From the NCBI RefSeq assembly GCF_020594515.1, contig NZ_JAJCTH010000018.1, positions 41,493-105,492 of the forward strand: DNA of 64,000 bases. Reading direction: 5' to 3'. Below, piece after piece: positions 26,543 through 34,322 of this stretch. A model generated the notes under the pieces. The model saw only the letters and a program-made list of their open reading frames with translations. It made no database searches and was not told the origin of the DNA. Made by a program: the position numbers and the translations under genes. The first letter of the stretch is position 1, and every line of letters starts with the position of its first letter. Origin of the DNA: Rhodoferax sp. U2-2l (lineage in GTDB: Bacteria > Pseudomonadota > Gammaproteobacteria > Burkholderiales > Burkholderiaceae_C).

Positions 26543-27259
26543 ATGACAAAGTTTCTAACGACCACCGGCACCAACTACCACCTTGAAGAATTGATCAAAG
26601 GCGCATCAGACCGCCTCATCCTGATCAGTCCCTTCCTCAAGCTCAACGACCGCATGAAAGAGCTGCTGGCCGACAAAAACCGGCTGAAGATCGACGTGCG
26701 TATCGTCTACGGTAAAAGCGAGTTGCAGCCGCAAGAGATTGAATGGCTGCGCGGCTTGACCTACATCCGCACCAGCTTCTGCAAGAACCTGCACGCCAAG
26801 TGCTACATGAATGAAGAGTTGTGCATCATCACCAGCCTGAATCTGTACGAGTTCAGCCAGGTGAACAACAACGAGATGGGCATCCTGATCCAGCGCAGTG
26901 AAGACACCCAGCTCTACAAAGATGCCTACGAAGAGGCCCAGCGCATCATCCGTATCAGTGAAGAAGTGCGTATTTCATTGGAGCGCGTCACCAACGAACC
27001 CGCCACAACCGCCGCGCCAACAGACTCCAGTGACGAGGCTGACGCCACAAACGACAAGTTGCCTTCCGGTAAGCTGGCGCAAAAGCTGGGCATGAAAGCC
27101 GCCGACCTGTTGAGCCACGCCACACAACATGGTTACTTGGCATTGAACGGCGACAAACATGTCGTCACGCCCAAGGGTGAGGCAGCCGGTGTTGAGTTCG
27201 TGGCCAAGGGTCGGTTTGGACCGTACTTCTTGTGGCCGCATGACTTTCAGCTGCACTGA
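26543..27259 (+). CDS. phospholipase D-like protein with C-terminal domain
   Basis: A 238-residue protein. Residues about 1-150 form one PLD-type domain with ISPFLKLND, then HAKCYMNEE (an HxK motif whose usual Asp is Glu) and the TSLNLYEFSQVNNNEMG stretch corresponding to the conserved S-x-N...N-x-E element. A low-complexity Thr/Ala/Asp linker (about 152-175) leads to a small C-terminal domain (LAQKLGMKAADLLSHATQHG, ending YFLWPHDF) that looks like a winged-helix or DNA-binding module. Single-domain PLD proteins usually dimerise and often act as nucleases. It follows the NACHT gene by 40 bp on the same strand, but its base composition is nearer the host's. Confidence 0.72.
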   Translation: MTKFLTTTGTNYHLEELIKGASDRLILISPFLKLNDRMKELLADKNRLKIDVRIVYGKSELQPQEIEWLRGLTYIRTSFCKNLHAKCYMNEELCIITSLNLYEFSQVNNNEMGILIQRSEDTQLYKDAYEEAQRIIRISEEVRISLERVTNEPATTAAPTDSSDEADATNDKLPSGKLAQKLGMKAADLLSHATQHGYLALNGDKHVVTPKGEAAGVEFVAKGRFGPYFLWPHDFQLH

Positions 27260-27269
27260 TTTGTGCCAT

Positions 27270-27340
27270 CAATTAGCTACATTAGTTGCAGCTGCTAGCC
27301 CTTATTGAAAAAGGGCTAGGGCCACATTTCTTATAAATTT
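27270..27340 (+). repeat. dispersed Comamonadaceae-type hairpin repeat
   Basis: CTAGCCCTT (27295-27303), loop ATTGAAA, AAGGGCTAG (27311-27319), followed by GCCACATTT. The core AAGGGCTAG-N-CC-N-ATTT recurs at 29846-29906 and, reversed, at 60560-60590. It lies just after the PLD gene and may terminate or border its transcript. Confidence 0.55.
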
Positions 27341-27371
27341 TCCAGAGGCTCTGACAACTGCCAACATCACG

Positions 27372-27473
27372 ATGCCCCGCCCTCAAACCATCCAAGTCTA
27401 TCTGCCCGCTGGTGAAACACGCGGCATGCGGGTGGCTGCGATTGCGGTGCCGGGCCGCTCGACCAGTCGCTAG
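27372..27473 (+). pseudogene. N-terminal fragment of a GIY-YIG nuclease-family gene
   Basis: ATG 27372 opens a frame beginning MPRPQTIQVYLPAGETRGM and RVAAI, which resembles the first 20-25 residues of GIY-YIG nuclease-family (DUF4357-type) proteins, typically starting with an IQIFLP-like strand and an IRIAEI element. The frame ends at TAG 27471 after 33 codons without any GIY-YIG motif. The rest of the gene is gone; 27474-27631 shows no recognisable coding sequence. Identification is from motif memory and only moderately certain. Confidence 0.5.
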
Positions 27474-27631
27474 ATGACGTGGAAGACAGAACAAGGGAAG
27501 ACGCCAATTTGTGCAAACTGGATAGCATTGCCATTGGACAATCGATTACAGCAAAAAGATTCGGTTGTCTTTATCACATGCGAATCCGGAAAATTCCATA
27601 AAAGTCATACAAATCAATAACTTGGTATCAC

Positions 27632-29089
27632 ATGGCAAACAAGTATTGGATTGCAGCGGTATTGCAGAGTCTTGAACAAAGCCTGGCTCCGGTGCCACAT
27701 GAGGTTAACGAACTGGACTGGAAAGCCAGCCTTTCAGACCACAAAGACAGGCTGGCTGAGCACTTGATGGCATTTGCCAACCATCCCAATGGCGGTAGCT
27801 TTGTGTTTGGCGTTGCAAATTCTGGGCAACTGTTGGGCATTGATCAGGAAGCTGTGGCCCAAATTGCCAATACCCTGTCTAACCTTGGCCGTGATGCAGT
27901 CGAGCCACCGTTGGCCCTGGATCACGCAGTGGTGGAGTTCAAGGGTATGCCCATTCTTTTGGTTCACGTGCCTGAGCAGGCTGTGAAGCCCGTGCATCGA
28001 CGCGGCAAGTCAATTGAAGAGTCTTGGGTGCGTTCCAGTGGCACCACCCGAAAAGCCTCCAGGCAAGAAGTTGGCGCGCTGATGCTCAACAGTGCAACCC
28101 CACGATGGGAGGAGTTGCGTGCCTCCTCACTATTACCACTAGAAGATGTTCTGAGGCAACTGGACGTAGCCGCCATTGCCAAGTTGCTGGAGCGCCCCTT
28201 GCCCGATGGCTCCGATGAGTTGGGCCAATGGCTTCTGGCCGAGGGCTTGGCCGTTGCCGATGGGCGTGGTTTCTACATCACCAACTTTGGGGCCATTGCC
28301 GCAGCCCGCAAACTGGATGAATTTGGCACGCTGGAGCGCAAACGCATCCGGGTTATCCGGTATCGCGGCACCAACAAAGTGGAGACGATTGACGAACTCC
28401 CCGGAAACAAGGGCTATGCCGTGGGCTTTGAAGGCTTGATTGGCTACTTGAAACGAGCCCTTCCGCACTCGGAAGTGATTCAGCAATCGCTGCGTACCGA
28501 GGTCAGCGTGTACCCCGAAATTGCCCTGCGCGAGCTCATTGCCAATGCACTGATTCACCAAGACTTCACCGTCACCGGTGCCGGGCCGATGGTAGAAATT
28601 TATGACGACCGAATCGAAGTCACCAACCCCGGAACGCTGTTGCCCGGCAAGCGCCCCGACCGCCTGATTGGCACCACGCCCGAGTCTCGCAATGAGATGC
28701 TGGCTTCTTCGTTCAGACGCTATCGCATCTGTGAAGAGCGGGGTACCGGTTTTCAAAAAGTGGTCGGGGCTATCGAGCTGTTCGGCTTGCCGCCACTGGT
28801 TTTCACGCTACAAGAAAATTCATTCCGCGTCACCTTGTATGCCCCGCGCAAGTTCTCCGAAATGTCACAAACAGAACGTGTTGAGGCGTGCTACCAGCAC
28901 GCCGTATTGCAGTATTTATCCAGCAGCACCCTGACAAATACCACCGTGCGGGAACGATTCAAGCTACATGAAAAGCACCGAAACCAAATCACAAACTTGA
29001 TTGGGGATGCCGTTGCGCTGGGCCGGATCAAACGAAAAGATGCTGGAAACGGCAAAAAATTTGCGGAGTATTTACCTTACTGGGCTTGA
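27632..29089 (+). CDS. AlbA_2 (Schlafen-like) domain ATP-binding protein
   Basis: A 485-residue protein. The N-terminal AlbA_2/divergent AAA_4 (Schlafen-like) domain covers about 1-150 (LDWKASLSDHKDRLAEHLMA, NHPNGGSFVFGV). A GHKL-type ATPase region follows, with the N-box ELIANALIHQDF near residue 304 and IYDDRIEVTNPG and ERGTGF as the next ATP-lid elements; a winged-helix C terminus ends at 485. Such proteins are often annotated RecG-like or transcriptional regulators, and occur frequently in defence islands. No strong Shine-Dalgarno sequence is seen at ATG 27632. Nuclease or regulatory role cannot be decided. Confidence 0.8.
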   Translation: MANKYWIAAVLQSLEQSLAPVPHEVNELDWKASLSDHKDRLAEHLMAFANHPNGGSFVFGVANSGQLLGIDQEAVAQIANTLSNLGRDAVEPPLALDHAVVEFKGMPILLVHVPEQAVKPVHRRGKSIEESWVRSSGTTRKASRQEVGALMLNSATPRWEELRASSLLPLEDVLRQLDVAAIAKLLERPLPDGSDELGQWLLAEGLAVADGRGFYITNFGAIAAARKLDEFGTLERKRIRVIRYRGTNKVETIDELPGNKGYAVGFEGLIGYLKRALPHSEVIQQSLRTEVSVYPEIALRELIANALIHQDFTVTGAGPMVEIYDDRIEVTNPGTLLPGKRPDRLIGTTPESRNEMLASSFRRYRICEERGTGFQKVVGAIELFGLPPLVFTLQENSFRVTLYAPRKFSEMSQTERVEACYQHAVLQYLSSSTLTNTTVRERFKLHEKHRNQITNLIGDAVALGRIKRKDAGNGKKFAEYLPYWA

Positions 29090-29129
29090 GAAATTGCTAC
29101 GCTTTTGATACCTAATCATGCATATAGGA

Positions 29130-29250
29130 AAAGGGCCTAGCTCAATTCCCCTGATGCATTTGCAAGCTTGAAGTCGCAATTTGCGACTTCAAGCTGGGGT
29201 GGTCGACGAGCGCGCCCCGACCTGTGGCCTCACTCTAAATACGCCAATGG
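29130..29250 (+). pseudogene. ORF6N-domain gene fragment containing a 31-bp palindrome
   Basis: One frame reads LNSPDAFASLKSQFATSSW and GGRR after a TAG, matching the end of the ORF6N (phage antirepressor/KilA-N-like) domain, where L-x-SQ-x-ATSSWGGRR is a hallmark. Nothing before or after is ORF6N-like, so only a fragment remains. The codons for LKSQFATSS make up a 31-bp palindrome (29165-29195) with 15-bp arms and a single central T. Confidence 0.6.
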
Positions 29251-29289
29251 GCGTTTACGGAAACCCCAGCCCTGGTTATCCTCGCGCCC

Positions 29290-29829
29290 ATGCAAGCCAC
29301 CAACATCCTCAGTTTCTGGTTCAACGAGTTGAGTCCCCAGCAGCACTTTGCCAAAGACGCTGCGCTGGACGCCGCCATTCGTACGCGTTTTGGCGCCACG
29401 CTGGAAGCGGCTGCGCGGGGTGAGTTGGCAGCCTGGCGCGCCACGGCGGCGGGGCGGCTCGCCGAGATCATCGTGCTGGACCAGTTCTCGCGCAATGTGT
29501 ACCGCGACACCCCGCGTGCCTTTGAGCAGGACGCGCTGGCGCTGACTCTGGCGCAAGAGCTGGTGGCCCGTGGGCAAGACCGCAACCTGCCGCTGGCGCA
29601 GCGCAGGTTTGCCTACATGCCCTACATGCACAGCGAGTCCGCGCAGGTGCACACGCAAGCCGTCGCCCTGTTTTCGCAGCCGGGTCTGGAAGACAACCTG
29701 CGCTACGAGTTGTTGCACAAGGCCATCATTGACCGCTTTGGCCGTTACCCGCATCGCAATGCCATTCTGGGCCGCACCTCCAGCGCCGAGGAACTGGCTT
29801 TTCTGAGCGAGCCGGGGTCGTCGTTTTAA
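29290..29829 (+). CDS. DUF924 family protein
   Basis: A 179-residue soluble helical protein. Family features include ILSFWFNELSPQQHFAKD at the start, AEIIVLDQFSRNVYRDTPRA in the middle, AYMPYMHSES and HKAIIDRFGRYPHRN near the end. DUF924 proteins have a TPR-like fold and no proven function. ATG 29290 gives the standard start and length. It marks the return to core-type sequence after the accessory segment. Confidence 0.9.
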   Translation: MQATNILSFWFNELSPQQHFAKDAALDAAIRTRFGATLEAAARGELAAWRATAAGRLAEIIVLDQFSRNVYRDTPRAFEQDALALTLAQELVARGQDRNLPLAQRRFAYMPYMHSESAQVHTQAVALFSQPGLEDNLRYELLHKAIIDRFGRYPHRNAILGRTSSAEELAFLSEPGSSF

Positions 29830-29845
29830 GTTAGCGCCGCCAAAA

Positions 29846-29906
29846 CGCTGCAGCTTTTGTAGCTGTTTGCCCTGATATCAAAAGGGCTAGAAGCCAATTT
29901 GGCATA
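29846..29906 (+). repeat. dispersed Comamonadaceae-type hairpin repeat
   Basis: TGTAGCTGTTTGCCCTGATATCAAAAGGGCTAGAAGCCAATTT-type element just after the DUF924 stop. GCCCT and AGGGC can pair around ATATCAAA. Same core as the copy at 27270-27340. Confidence 0.55.
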
Positions 29907-30013
29907 CAAATCCTGGCCATTGGCTAGCGCAAACAGCATTGGCCCGCTGGGGCTCCGTGAATGGGCTGTGGTGCTAAGGTTCGCCCCTTTCTTTGACCCA
30001 CTGGACATTTGTC

Positions 30014-31069
30014 ATGCTGTTTACCCCCTTGCAAGTTGGCCGCCTCACGCTGCCCAACCGTTTTATCCTGGCCCCCCTCACCCGCACCCGCGCTGGCTCA
30101 GAGCACCAGCCCAACGAGCTGATGGCCGAGTACTACGCCCAGCGCGCCAGCGGTGGCCTGCTGATCACCGAGTGCACCATGGTGCTGCCCAACACCTCGG
30201 CCTTTGTGGCCGAGCCCGGCATTTACTCTGCCGAGCAGATCGAGGGCTGGAAGAAAACCACCGCCGCTGTGCACGCCAAGGGCGGGCGCATCTTTTTGCA
30301 GATCTGGCACAGCGGGCGCGCGGCGCATGCCGACATCAACGGTGGCCAGGCCAGCGTGTCGTCCACCGCGGTGCCGATTGAGGGCGAGATCCACACACCC
30401 AACGGCAAGGTGCCCTACGCACCCGCCCGTGTGCTGACCGAGGCCGAGATTCCGGCCATCGTCGCGGGCTTTGCCCTGGGTGCCAAAAACGCCATTGAGG
30501 CGGGTTTTGACGGTGTGGAGGTGCACGGTGCCAATGGTTACCTGATCGACCAGTTCCTGCGTGATGGCGCCAACCAACGCACCGACGGTTACGGCGGCTC
30601 GATGGAGAAGCGCGGACGTTTCCTGTTTGAGGTGTTGACCGCGGTGACCGACGCCATTGGTGCGGACCGCGTGGGCCTGCGCTTGTCGCCACTGAACAGC
30701 TTCAACAGCATGATCGACAGCGACCCGATAGGGCTGACCAGCTACCTGGCCGACAAGCTCAATGCCTACCAACTGGCCTATTTGCACCTGATGCGCGCCG
30801 ACTTCTTTGGTGTGCAACAGGGTGATGTGATGACGGTGGCGCGCGACAAGTACAAAGGTGTGCTGATTGGCAACATGGGCTACACCGCCGACGAGGCCAT
30901 CCAAGCCATCACCGACGGCAAGCTCGATGCGGTGGCCTTTGGCACCAGCTTCCTGGCCAACCCGGATTTGCCCGCGCGCATCCAGGTCGGAGCCGCTTTG
31001 AACGCGCCCGACGCCAGCACCTTCTACACGCCCGGCGCCAAGGGGTATACCGACTACGCCACGCTGTAA
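30014..31069 (+). CDS. Old Yellow Enzyme family alkene reductase (NemA-like)
   Basis: A 351-residue FMN-dependent ene-reductase. Landmarks are LFTPLQVGRLTLPNRFILAP at the start, HAKGGRIFLQIWHSGRAAH, the catalytic-site GVEVHGANGYLIDQFLRDGA, and RVGLRLSPLNSF. It probably reduces activated C=C bonds, N-ethylmaleimide or nitro compounds with NAD(P)H. ATG 30014 begins the domain; an upstream in-frame start at 29993 adds seven non-conserved residues. Monocistronic as far as can be seen. Confidence 0.9.
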   Translation: MLFTPLQVGRLTLPNRFILAPLTRTRAGSEHQPNELMAEYYAQRASGGLLITECTMVLPNTSAFVAEPGIYSAEQIEGWKKTTAAVHAKGGRIFLQIWHSGRAAHADINGGQASVSSTAVPIEGEIHTPNGKVPYAPARVLTEAEIPAIVAGFALGAKNAIEAGFDGVEVHGANGYLIDQFLRDGANQRTDGYGGSMEKRGRFLFEVLTAVTDAIGADRVGLRLSPLNSFNSMIDSDPIGLTSYLADKLNAYQLAYLHLMRADFFGVQQGDVMTVARDKYKGVLIGNMGYTADEAIQAITDGKLDAVAFGTSFLANPDLPARIQVGAALNAPDASTFYTPGAKGYTDYATL

Positions 31070-31113
31070 GCCCCTGCGGCGGGGCGGCAAGCACCCCGCC
31101 CACGCCATCAACG

Positions 31114-31233
31114 CCACGCCTTGCGTGTAGGTAGGCAAGACCAGGCTGGACACGGTGGGCTGTGCGATCGAAATCAGCATCAACCTGCGCTCAACCGGGT
31201 TGGGTGTCTGGCAAGCCTGGGGTGGCTTGTAAA
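31114..31233 (+). pseudogene. decayed duplicate of the small gene at 31933
   Basis: Conceptual translation TPCV-stop-VGKTRLDTV followed by IEISINLRSTGLGVWQA aligns with KPCVYVGMTGLDPDV and KEIDIGIDLRSAGFGVWQA of the intact gene. The middle of the gene is deleted and there is an in-frame stop. It lies just upstream of udk, while the intact copy lies just downstream, so udk is flanked by two copies in the same orientation. Confidence 0.7.
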
Positions 31234-31266
31234 CTTGCCTGCTTTGCACCTGACCCCGGAGAACGC

Positions 31267-31908
31267 ATGTCCCACGCCAACCACCAACCCTTCGTGATCG
31301 GTGTTGCCGGGGGCAGCGGCAGTGGCAAGTCCACCGTCACGCGCCGGGTGCTGGCGTCGGTCGGGCCGGACATGGCCACCGTGGTGTACCAGGACGACTA
31401 CTACCTGGACCAGACCGAACTGTCGTTTGATGCGCGGCGCAAAACCAATTACGACCACCCCGATGCGTTTGACTGGCCGCTGATGATGCAGCACCTGCAG
31501 GCGCTGCGCCGTGGCGAGCCCATCGAGATGCCCACCTACGACTTCACCGCGCACAACCGCGCCAGCCAGACTATTCACCTCCAACCCGCGCCGGTGATTG
31601 TGGTGGAGGGCCTGTTTGCGCTGTATGACGCCGAGCTGCGCAAGATGATGTCGCTCAAGATCTTTGTCGACACCGCGCCTGACGTGCGTTTTATCCGCCG
31701 CCTGCAGCGCGACATGGCCGAGCGCGGCCGCACAGCTGAGAGCGTGATCAACCAGTACATGGACACCGTGCGCCCGATGCACAAACAGTTCATCGAACCC
31801 ACCAAACGCCACGCCGACGTGATCCTGCCCCACGGCGCCAACGACCCGGCGGTGGACATCCTCACCACCAAAGTCAAAGCCCTGATCCGGGATATGACAG
31901 GCAGCTAG
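31267..31908 (+). CDS. udk: uridine kinase
   Basis: A 213-residue P-loop kinase phosphorylating uridine and cytidine in pyrimidine salvage. Walker A is GGSGSGKST near residue 15, followed by the substrate region YQDDYYLDQTELSFD and NYDHPDAFDWP, then VVEGLFAL. ATG 31267 starts MSHANHQPFVIGVAGG; the frame upstream includes the decayed duplicate and is not coding. Confidence 0.95.
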   Translation: MSHANHQPFVIGVAGGSGSGKSTVTRRVLASVGPDMATVVYQDDYYLDQTELSFDARRKTNYDHPDAFDWPLMMQHLQALRRGEPIEMPTYDFTAHNRASQTIHLQPAPVIVVEGLFALYDAELRKMMSLKIFVDTAPDVRFIRRLQRDMAERGRTAESVINQYMDTVRPMHKQFIEPTKRHADVILPHGANDPAVDILTTKVKALIRDMTGS

Positions 31909-31932
31909 CGCACTGACGCGGGCTTACCCACC

Positions 31933-32259
31933 ATGTCCCGGCGCAGGCACCACCACGTCTATGTGATTGAGCTGTCCAAGGATGTGCTGTTTGAGCCGCG
32001 TTTTCGCAAGAACAACCCCCATTACGTCGAAGGCAAGCCTTGCGTGTATGTCGGCATGACGGGCCTGGACCCGGATGTGCGTTTTGACAAACACAAAGCG
32101 GGCATTCAGGCCAACAGTTTTGTGCAGAGATACGGCCTGCGCCTGCTGCCGGACCTGTACGAAGCGTTCAACCCCATGGGCTACCAGGACGCGGTGGACA
32201 AGGAGATCGACATCGGCATCGATCTGCGCTCAGCGGGGTTTGGGGTGTGGCAGGCTTGA
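31933..32259 (+). CDS. small GIY-YIG-like hypothetical protein
   Basis: A 108-residue basic protein. HHVYVIELSK and PCVYVGMTGLDPDVRFDKH resemble the two strands and Tyr spacing of GIY-YIG nucleases, with a following KAGIQANSFVQRYG. No full set of catalytic residues can be assigned, so nuclease activity is unproven. It begins 25 bp after udk and may be co-transcribed with it. A decayed copy is on the other side of udk. Confidence 0.65.
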   Translation: MSRRRHHHVYVIELSKDVLFEPRFRKNNPHYVEGKPCVYVGMTGLDPDVRFDKHKAGIQANSFVQRYGLRLLPDLYEAFNPMGYQDAVDKEIDIGIDLRSAGFGVWQA

Positions 32260-32320
32260 CTGGGCACCCTGGGTCAAACCTGTGTAGCATGCGCCCCATG
32301 AACCGTGAGAGGTCTCTGCC

Positions 32321-32470
32321 ATGTCCAACCACATGCGCCTGTTCATGGAGCCGCCTGACCAACGCGTCAGCCTGAGCGAGACCGCGACCATCGCTCGACT
32401 GGTTTCGTTGTGCTCATGGAAGCCGTTGAACCGGTTTCACACGCGGCGCGGCCACCCTGCCGCAGCCTGA
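32321..32470 (+). CDS. possible 49-residue hypothetical protein
   Basis: ATG 32321 with GAGAGG eight to nine bases upstream opens a frame of 49 codons (MSNHMRLFMEPPDQRVSL at the start, TGA 32468-32470). It has no recognisable motif, and the C-terminal half is Arg/His-rich. It may be a small gene, a remnant or chance. Otherwise 32260-32546 contains nothing I can identify. Confidence 0.25.
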   Translation: MSNHMRLFMEPPDQRVSLSETATIARLVSLCSWKPLNRFHTRRGHPAAA

Positions 32471-32546
32471 GTCAACCACATTGGCCTGCCCAATGAAGAC
32501 GCGGCATGTCAACACCGTCTGTGAACCAACACCTGAGTAGGCACCC

Positions 32547-32987
32547 ATGAGCACCGTCACCGTTCCTATGTGTCCCGTTGTGCATTTTGAAATGCCATAC
32601 AAAGACCGCGAGCGCGCCCAGCACTTCTACGCCACCGCCTTCGGCTGGACCCACCAGTTTCTGGGCCCCGACATGGGCGACTACCTGTTGGTGGGTACCG
32701 CCCCTGCGGGTGCCCGACCACCGGTGCCGCCCGAGGCCGCGCTGGGTTCCATCAACGGCGGCCTGTTCCCCTTTCAAGCCCATGGGCCGATACAACATCC
32801 CTCAGTGGTGATCGCGGTGGAAGACATCCGCGCCGCCATGCAGCGGGTCACAGCGGCAGGTGGTGAGGTGCTCGGTGAACCCATGACGATTCCCGGTGTG
32901 GGCGAGTACGTGGCGTTTTGTGACACCGAAGGTAACCACAACAGCATGCTGCAGCCCGGCATGGAACCACCCGCCTGCAAAACCTGA
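32547..32987 (+). CDS. VOC family protein
   Basis: A 146-residue glyoxalase/bleomycin-resistance fold protein with two betaalphabetabetabeta halves (PVVHFEMPYKDRERAQHFYA and later VVIAVEDIRAAMQRVTAAGG, ending FCDTEGNHNSML). Metal ligands are plausible but the substrate is unknown. It is the first of three small genes (VOC, YciI, VOC) separated by 19 and 36 bp with good ribosome sites (AGGAG), probably one operon. Confidence 0.85.
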   Translation: MSTVTVPMCPVVHFEMPYKDRERAQHFYATAFGWTHQFLGPDMGDYLLVGTAPAGARPPVPPEAALGSINGGLFPFQAHGPIQHPSVVIAVEDIRAAMQRVTAAGGEVLGEPMTIPGVGEYVAFCDTEGNHNSMLQPGMEPPACKT

Positions 32988-33006
32988 ACCTCCCAGGAGC
33001 ATCCCC

Positions 33007-33429
33007 ATGCGATTCATGATCATCGTCAAATCCTGCCCCGAGTTCGAAGCCGAGCTCACTCCCGAAGCGCCTGAGGAACTCATGGCGGAAATGGCCGCCT
33101 ACCACGAAGAACTGGCGCGCGCGGGCGTGCTGCTCGACGGCAGCGGCCTGCACCCCAGCCGCACCGGCTGGCGCATCCACTACGACGCATCGGGCCAGCG
33201 GGTGGTGGACGGCCCCTTTGCACAGGCCAAGGAGCTGATCGCCGGTTACACGCTGATCCAGGTGCGTTCGCGCGAAGAGGCCCTGGCATGGAGCCGCCGT
33301 TTCCCCAACCCTGCGGGCCGAGGTAAAGAGGCCGTTATTGAGCTGCGCCAGCTCATCGAGTTGGACGAGTTCCCGCCGAGCGACGCGCTGGACAAGTTCA
33401 AGCAGATGCAAGCCAGCCAGAAAAGCTGA
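33007..33429 (+). CDS. YciI family protein
   Basis: A 140-residue YCII-related protein (MRFMIIVKSCPEFEAELTPE at the start, then DGSGLHP, VVDGPFAQAKELIAGYTLI and a C-terminal RQLIELDEF). The DGPF(A/T) segment is the hallmark of the family. ATG 33007 follows CAGGAGCATCCCC. Such proteins often accompany ECF sigma factors in Burkholderiales, but none is present here. Middle gene of the VOC-YciI-VOC set. Confidence 0.88.
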   Translation: MRFMIIVKSCPEFEAELTPEAPEELMAEMAAYHEELARAGVLLDGSGLHPSRTGWRIHYDASGQRVVDGPFAQAKELIAGYTLIQVRSREEALAWSRRFPNPAGRGKEAVIELRQLIELDEFPPSDALDKFKQMQASQKS

Positions 33430-33465
33430 GCCTCGCACACCCACCGAAAACCAGGAGAACACATC

Positions 33466-33876
33466 ATGTTCCGACAAATCTTCGTCAACCTGCCCATCAA
33501 AGATATGGCCCGCTCACAGGCCTTCTTCAAGGCGCTGGGCCTCACGTTCAACCCGCGCTTCACCAACGAGCAAGGCGCTTGCCTGGAGATTGGCGATAAC
33601 TTCTACGCCATGTTGCTGGTGGAGCCCTTCTTTCAGGGCTTCACCAAAAAGCCGATCAGCGACGCCAACCAGGCCACCGAAGTGATCTTGGCCCTGTCGG
33701 TCGACAGCCGCGCCGAGGTCGACGACGTGATCGCCAAGGCCGTGGCCGCCGGTGCCACCACACCCAATGCGCCGCAAGACCACGGCTTCATGGTCCAGCA
33801 CAGTTTTGCCGACCTGGACGGCCACCAGTGGGAGGTGTTCTGGATGGACGAAGCCGCTGCGCCCGCGCAGATGTGA
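33466..33876 (+). CDS. VOC family protein
   Basis: A 136-residue glyoxalase-fold protein, starting RQIFVNLPIKDMARSQAFF with EQGACLEIGDNFYAMLLV and ending FADLDGHQWEVFWMD. CCAGGAGAACACATC precedes the ATG. The second VOC gene of the cluster; it may form homodimers or interact with the first. Substrate unknown. Confidence 0.85.
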   Translation: MFRQIFVNLPIKDMARSQAFFKALGLTFNPRFTNEQGACLEIGDNFYAMLLVEPFFQGFTKKPISDANQATEVILALSVDSRAEVDDVIAKAVAAGATTPNAPQDHGFMVQHSFADLDGHQWEVFWMDEAAAPAQM

Positions 33877-34008
33877 GGCTGCATTCACACTCTGCTGTCC
33901 ACCCTACCTCGCCTCAGATTAACAACAGGAGTGCCGTTGTCTGGCGGTGTGTTGGTTAACAGACCGCCCCGCGCGCCTGGCATGTAATGCACCTTTTGAG
34001 GAGATCCC

Positions 34009-34227
34009 ATGACACAACACGCCACCGTCAACGACCACATGACCTACACCCCTGGCGACGGCGCACCGCTGGTGATTCCGGTCGGCCCGGTCGAGGTCGA
34101 CCTGTCTGCCGCCAACAGCGCCACCCTGAGCTGGACCGCTGACAACGGCGCCGTGGGTCTGGCCGCCATTCCGCTGACGCAGTTCAACGAGTACCTGCGA
34201 CAAAAGCGGATCACGCTCGCCAAGTAG
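34009..34227 (+). CDS. 72-residue hypothetical protein
   Basis: A short acidic/neutral protein with beta-strand character (APLVIPVGPVEVDL, ATLSWTADNGAVG). A clear GAGGAG Shine-Dalgarno six bases upstream of ATG 34009 supports expression. I do not recognise a family. No signal peptide. Confidence 0.6.
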   Translation: MTQHATVNDHMTYTPGDGAPLVIPVGPVEVDLSAANSATLSWTADNGAVGLAAIPLTQFNEYLRQKRITLAK

Positions 34228-34322
34228 CTCGCGCCAGCCAACGGGCGGGCGCACCGCAAAACCTGGCGGGGTTGGGTCCGTGGTGGGTTAACCTCGCGGC
34301 CTTATTGAAAAAGGATGCCTCT

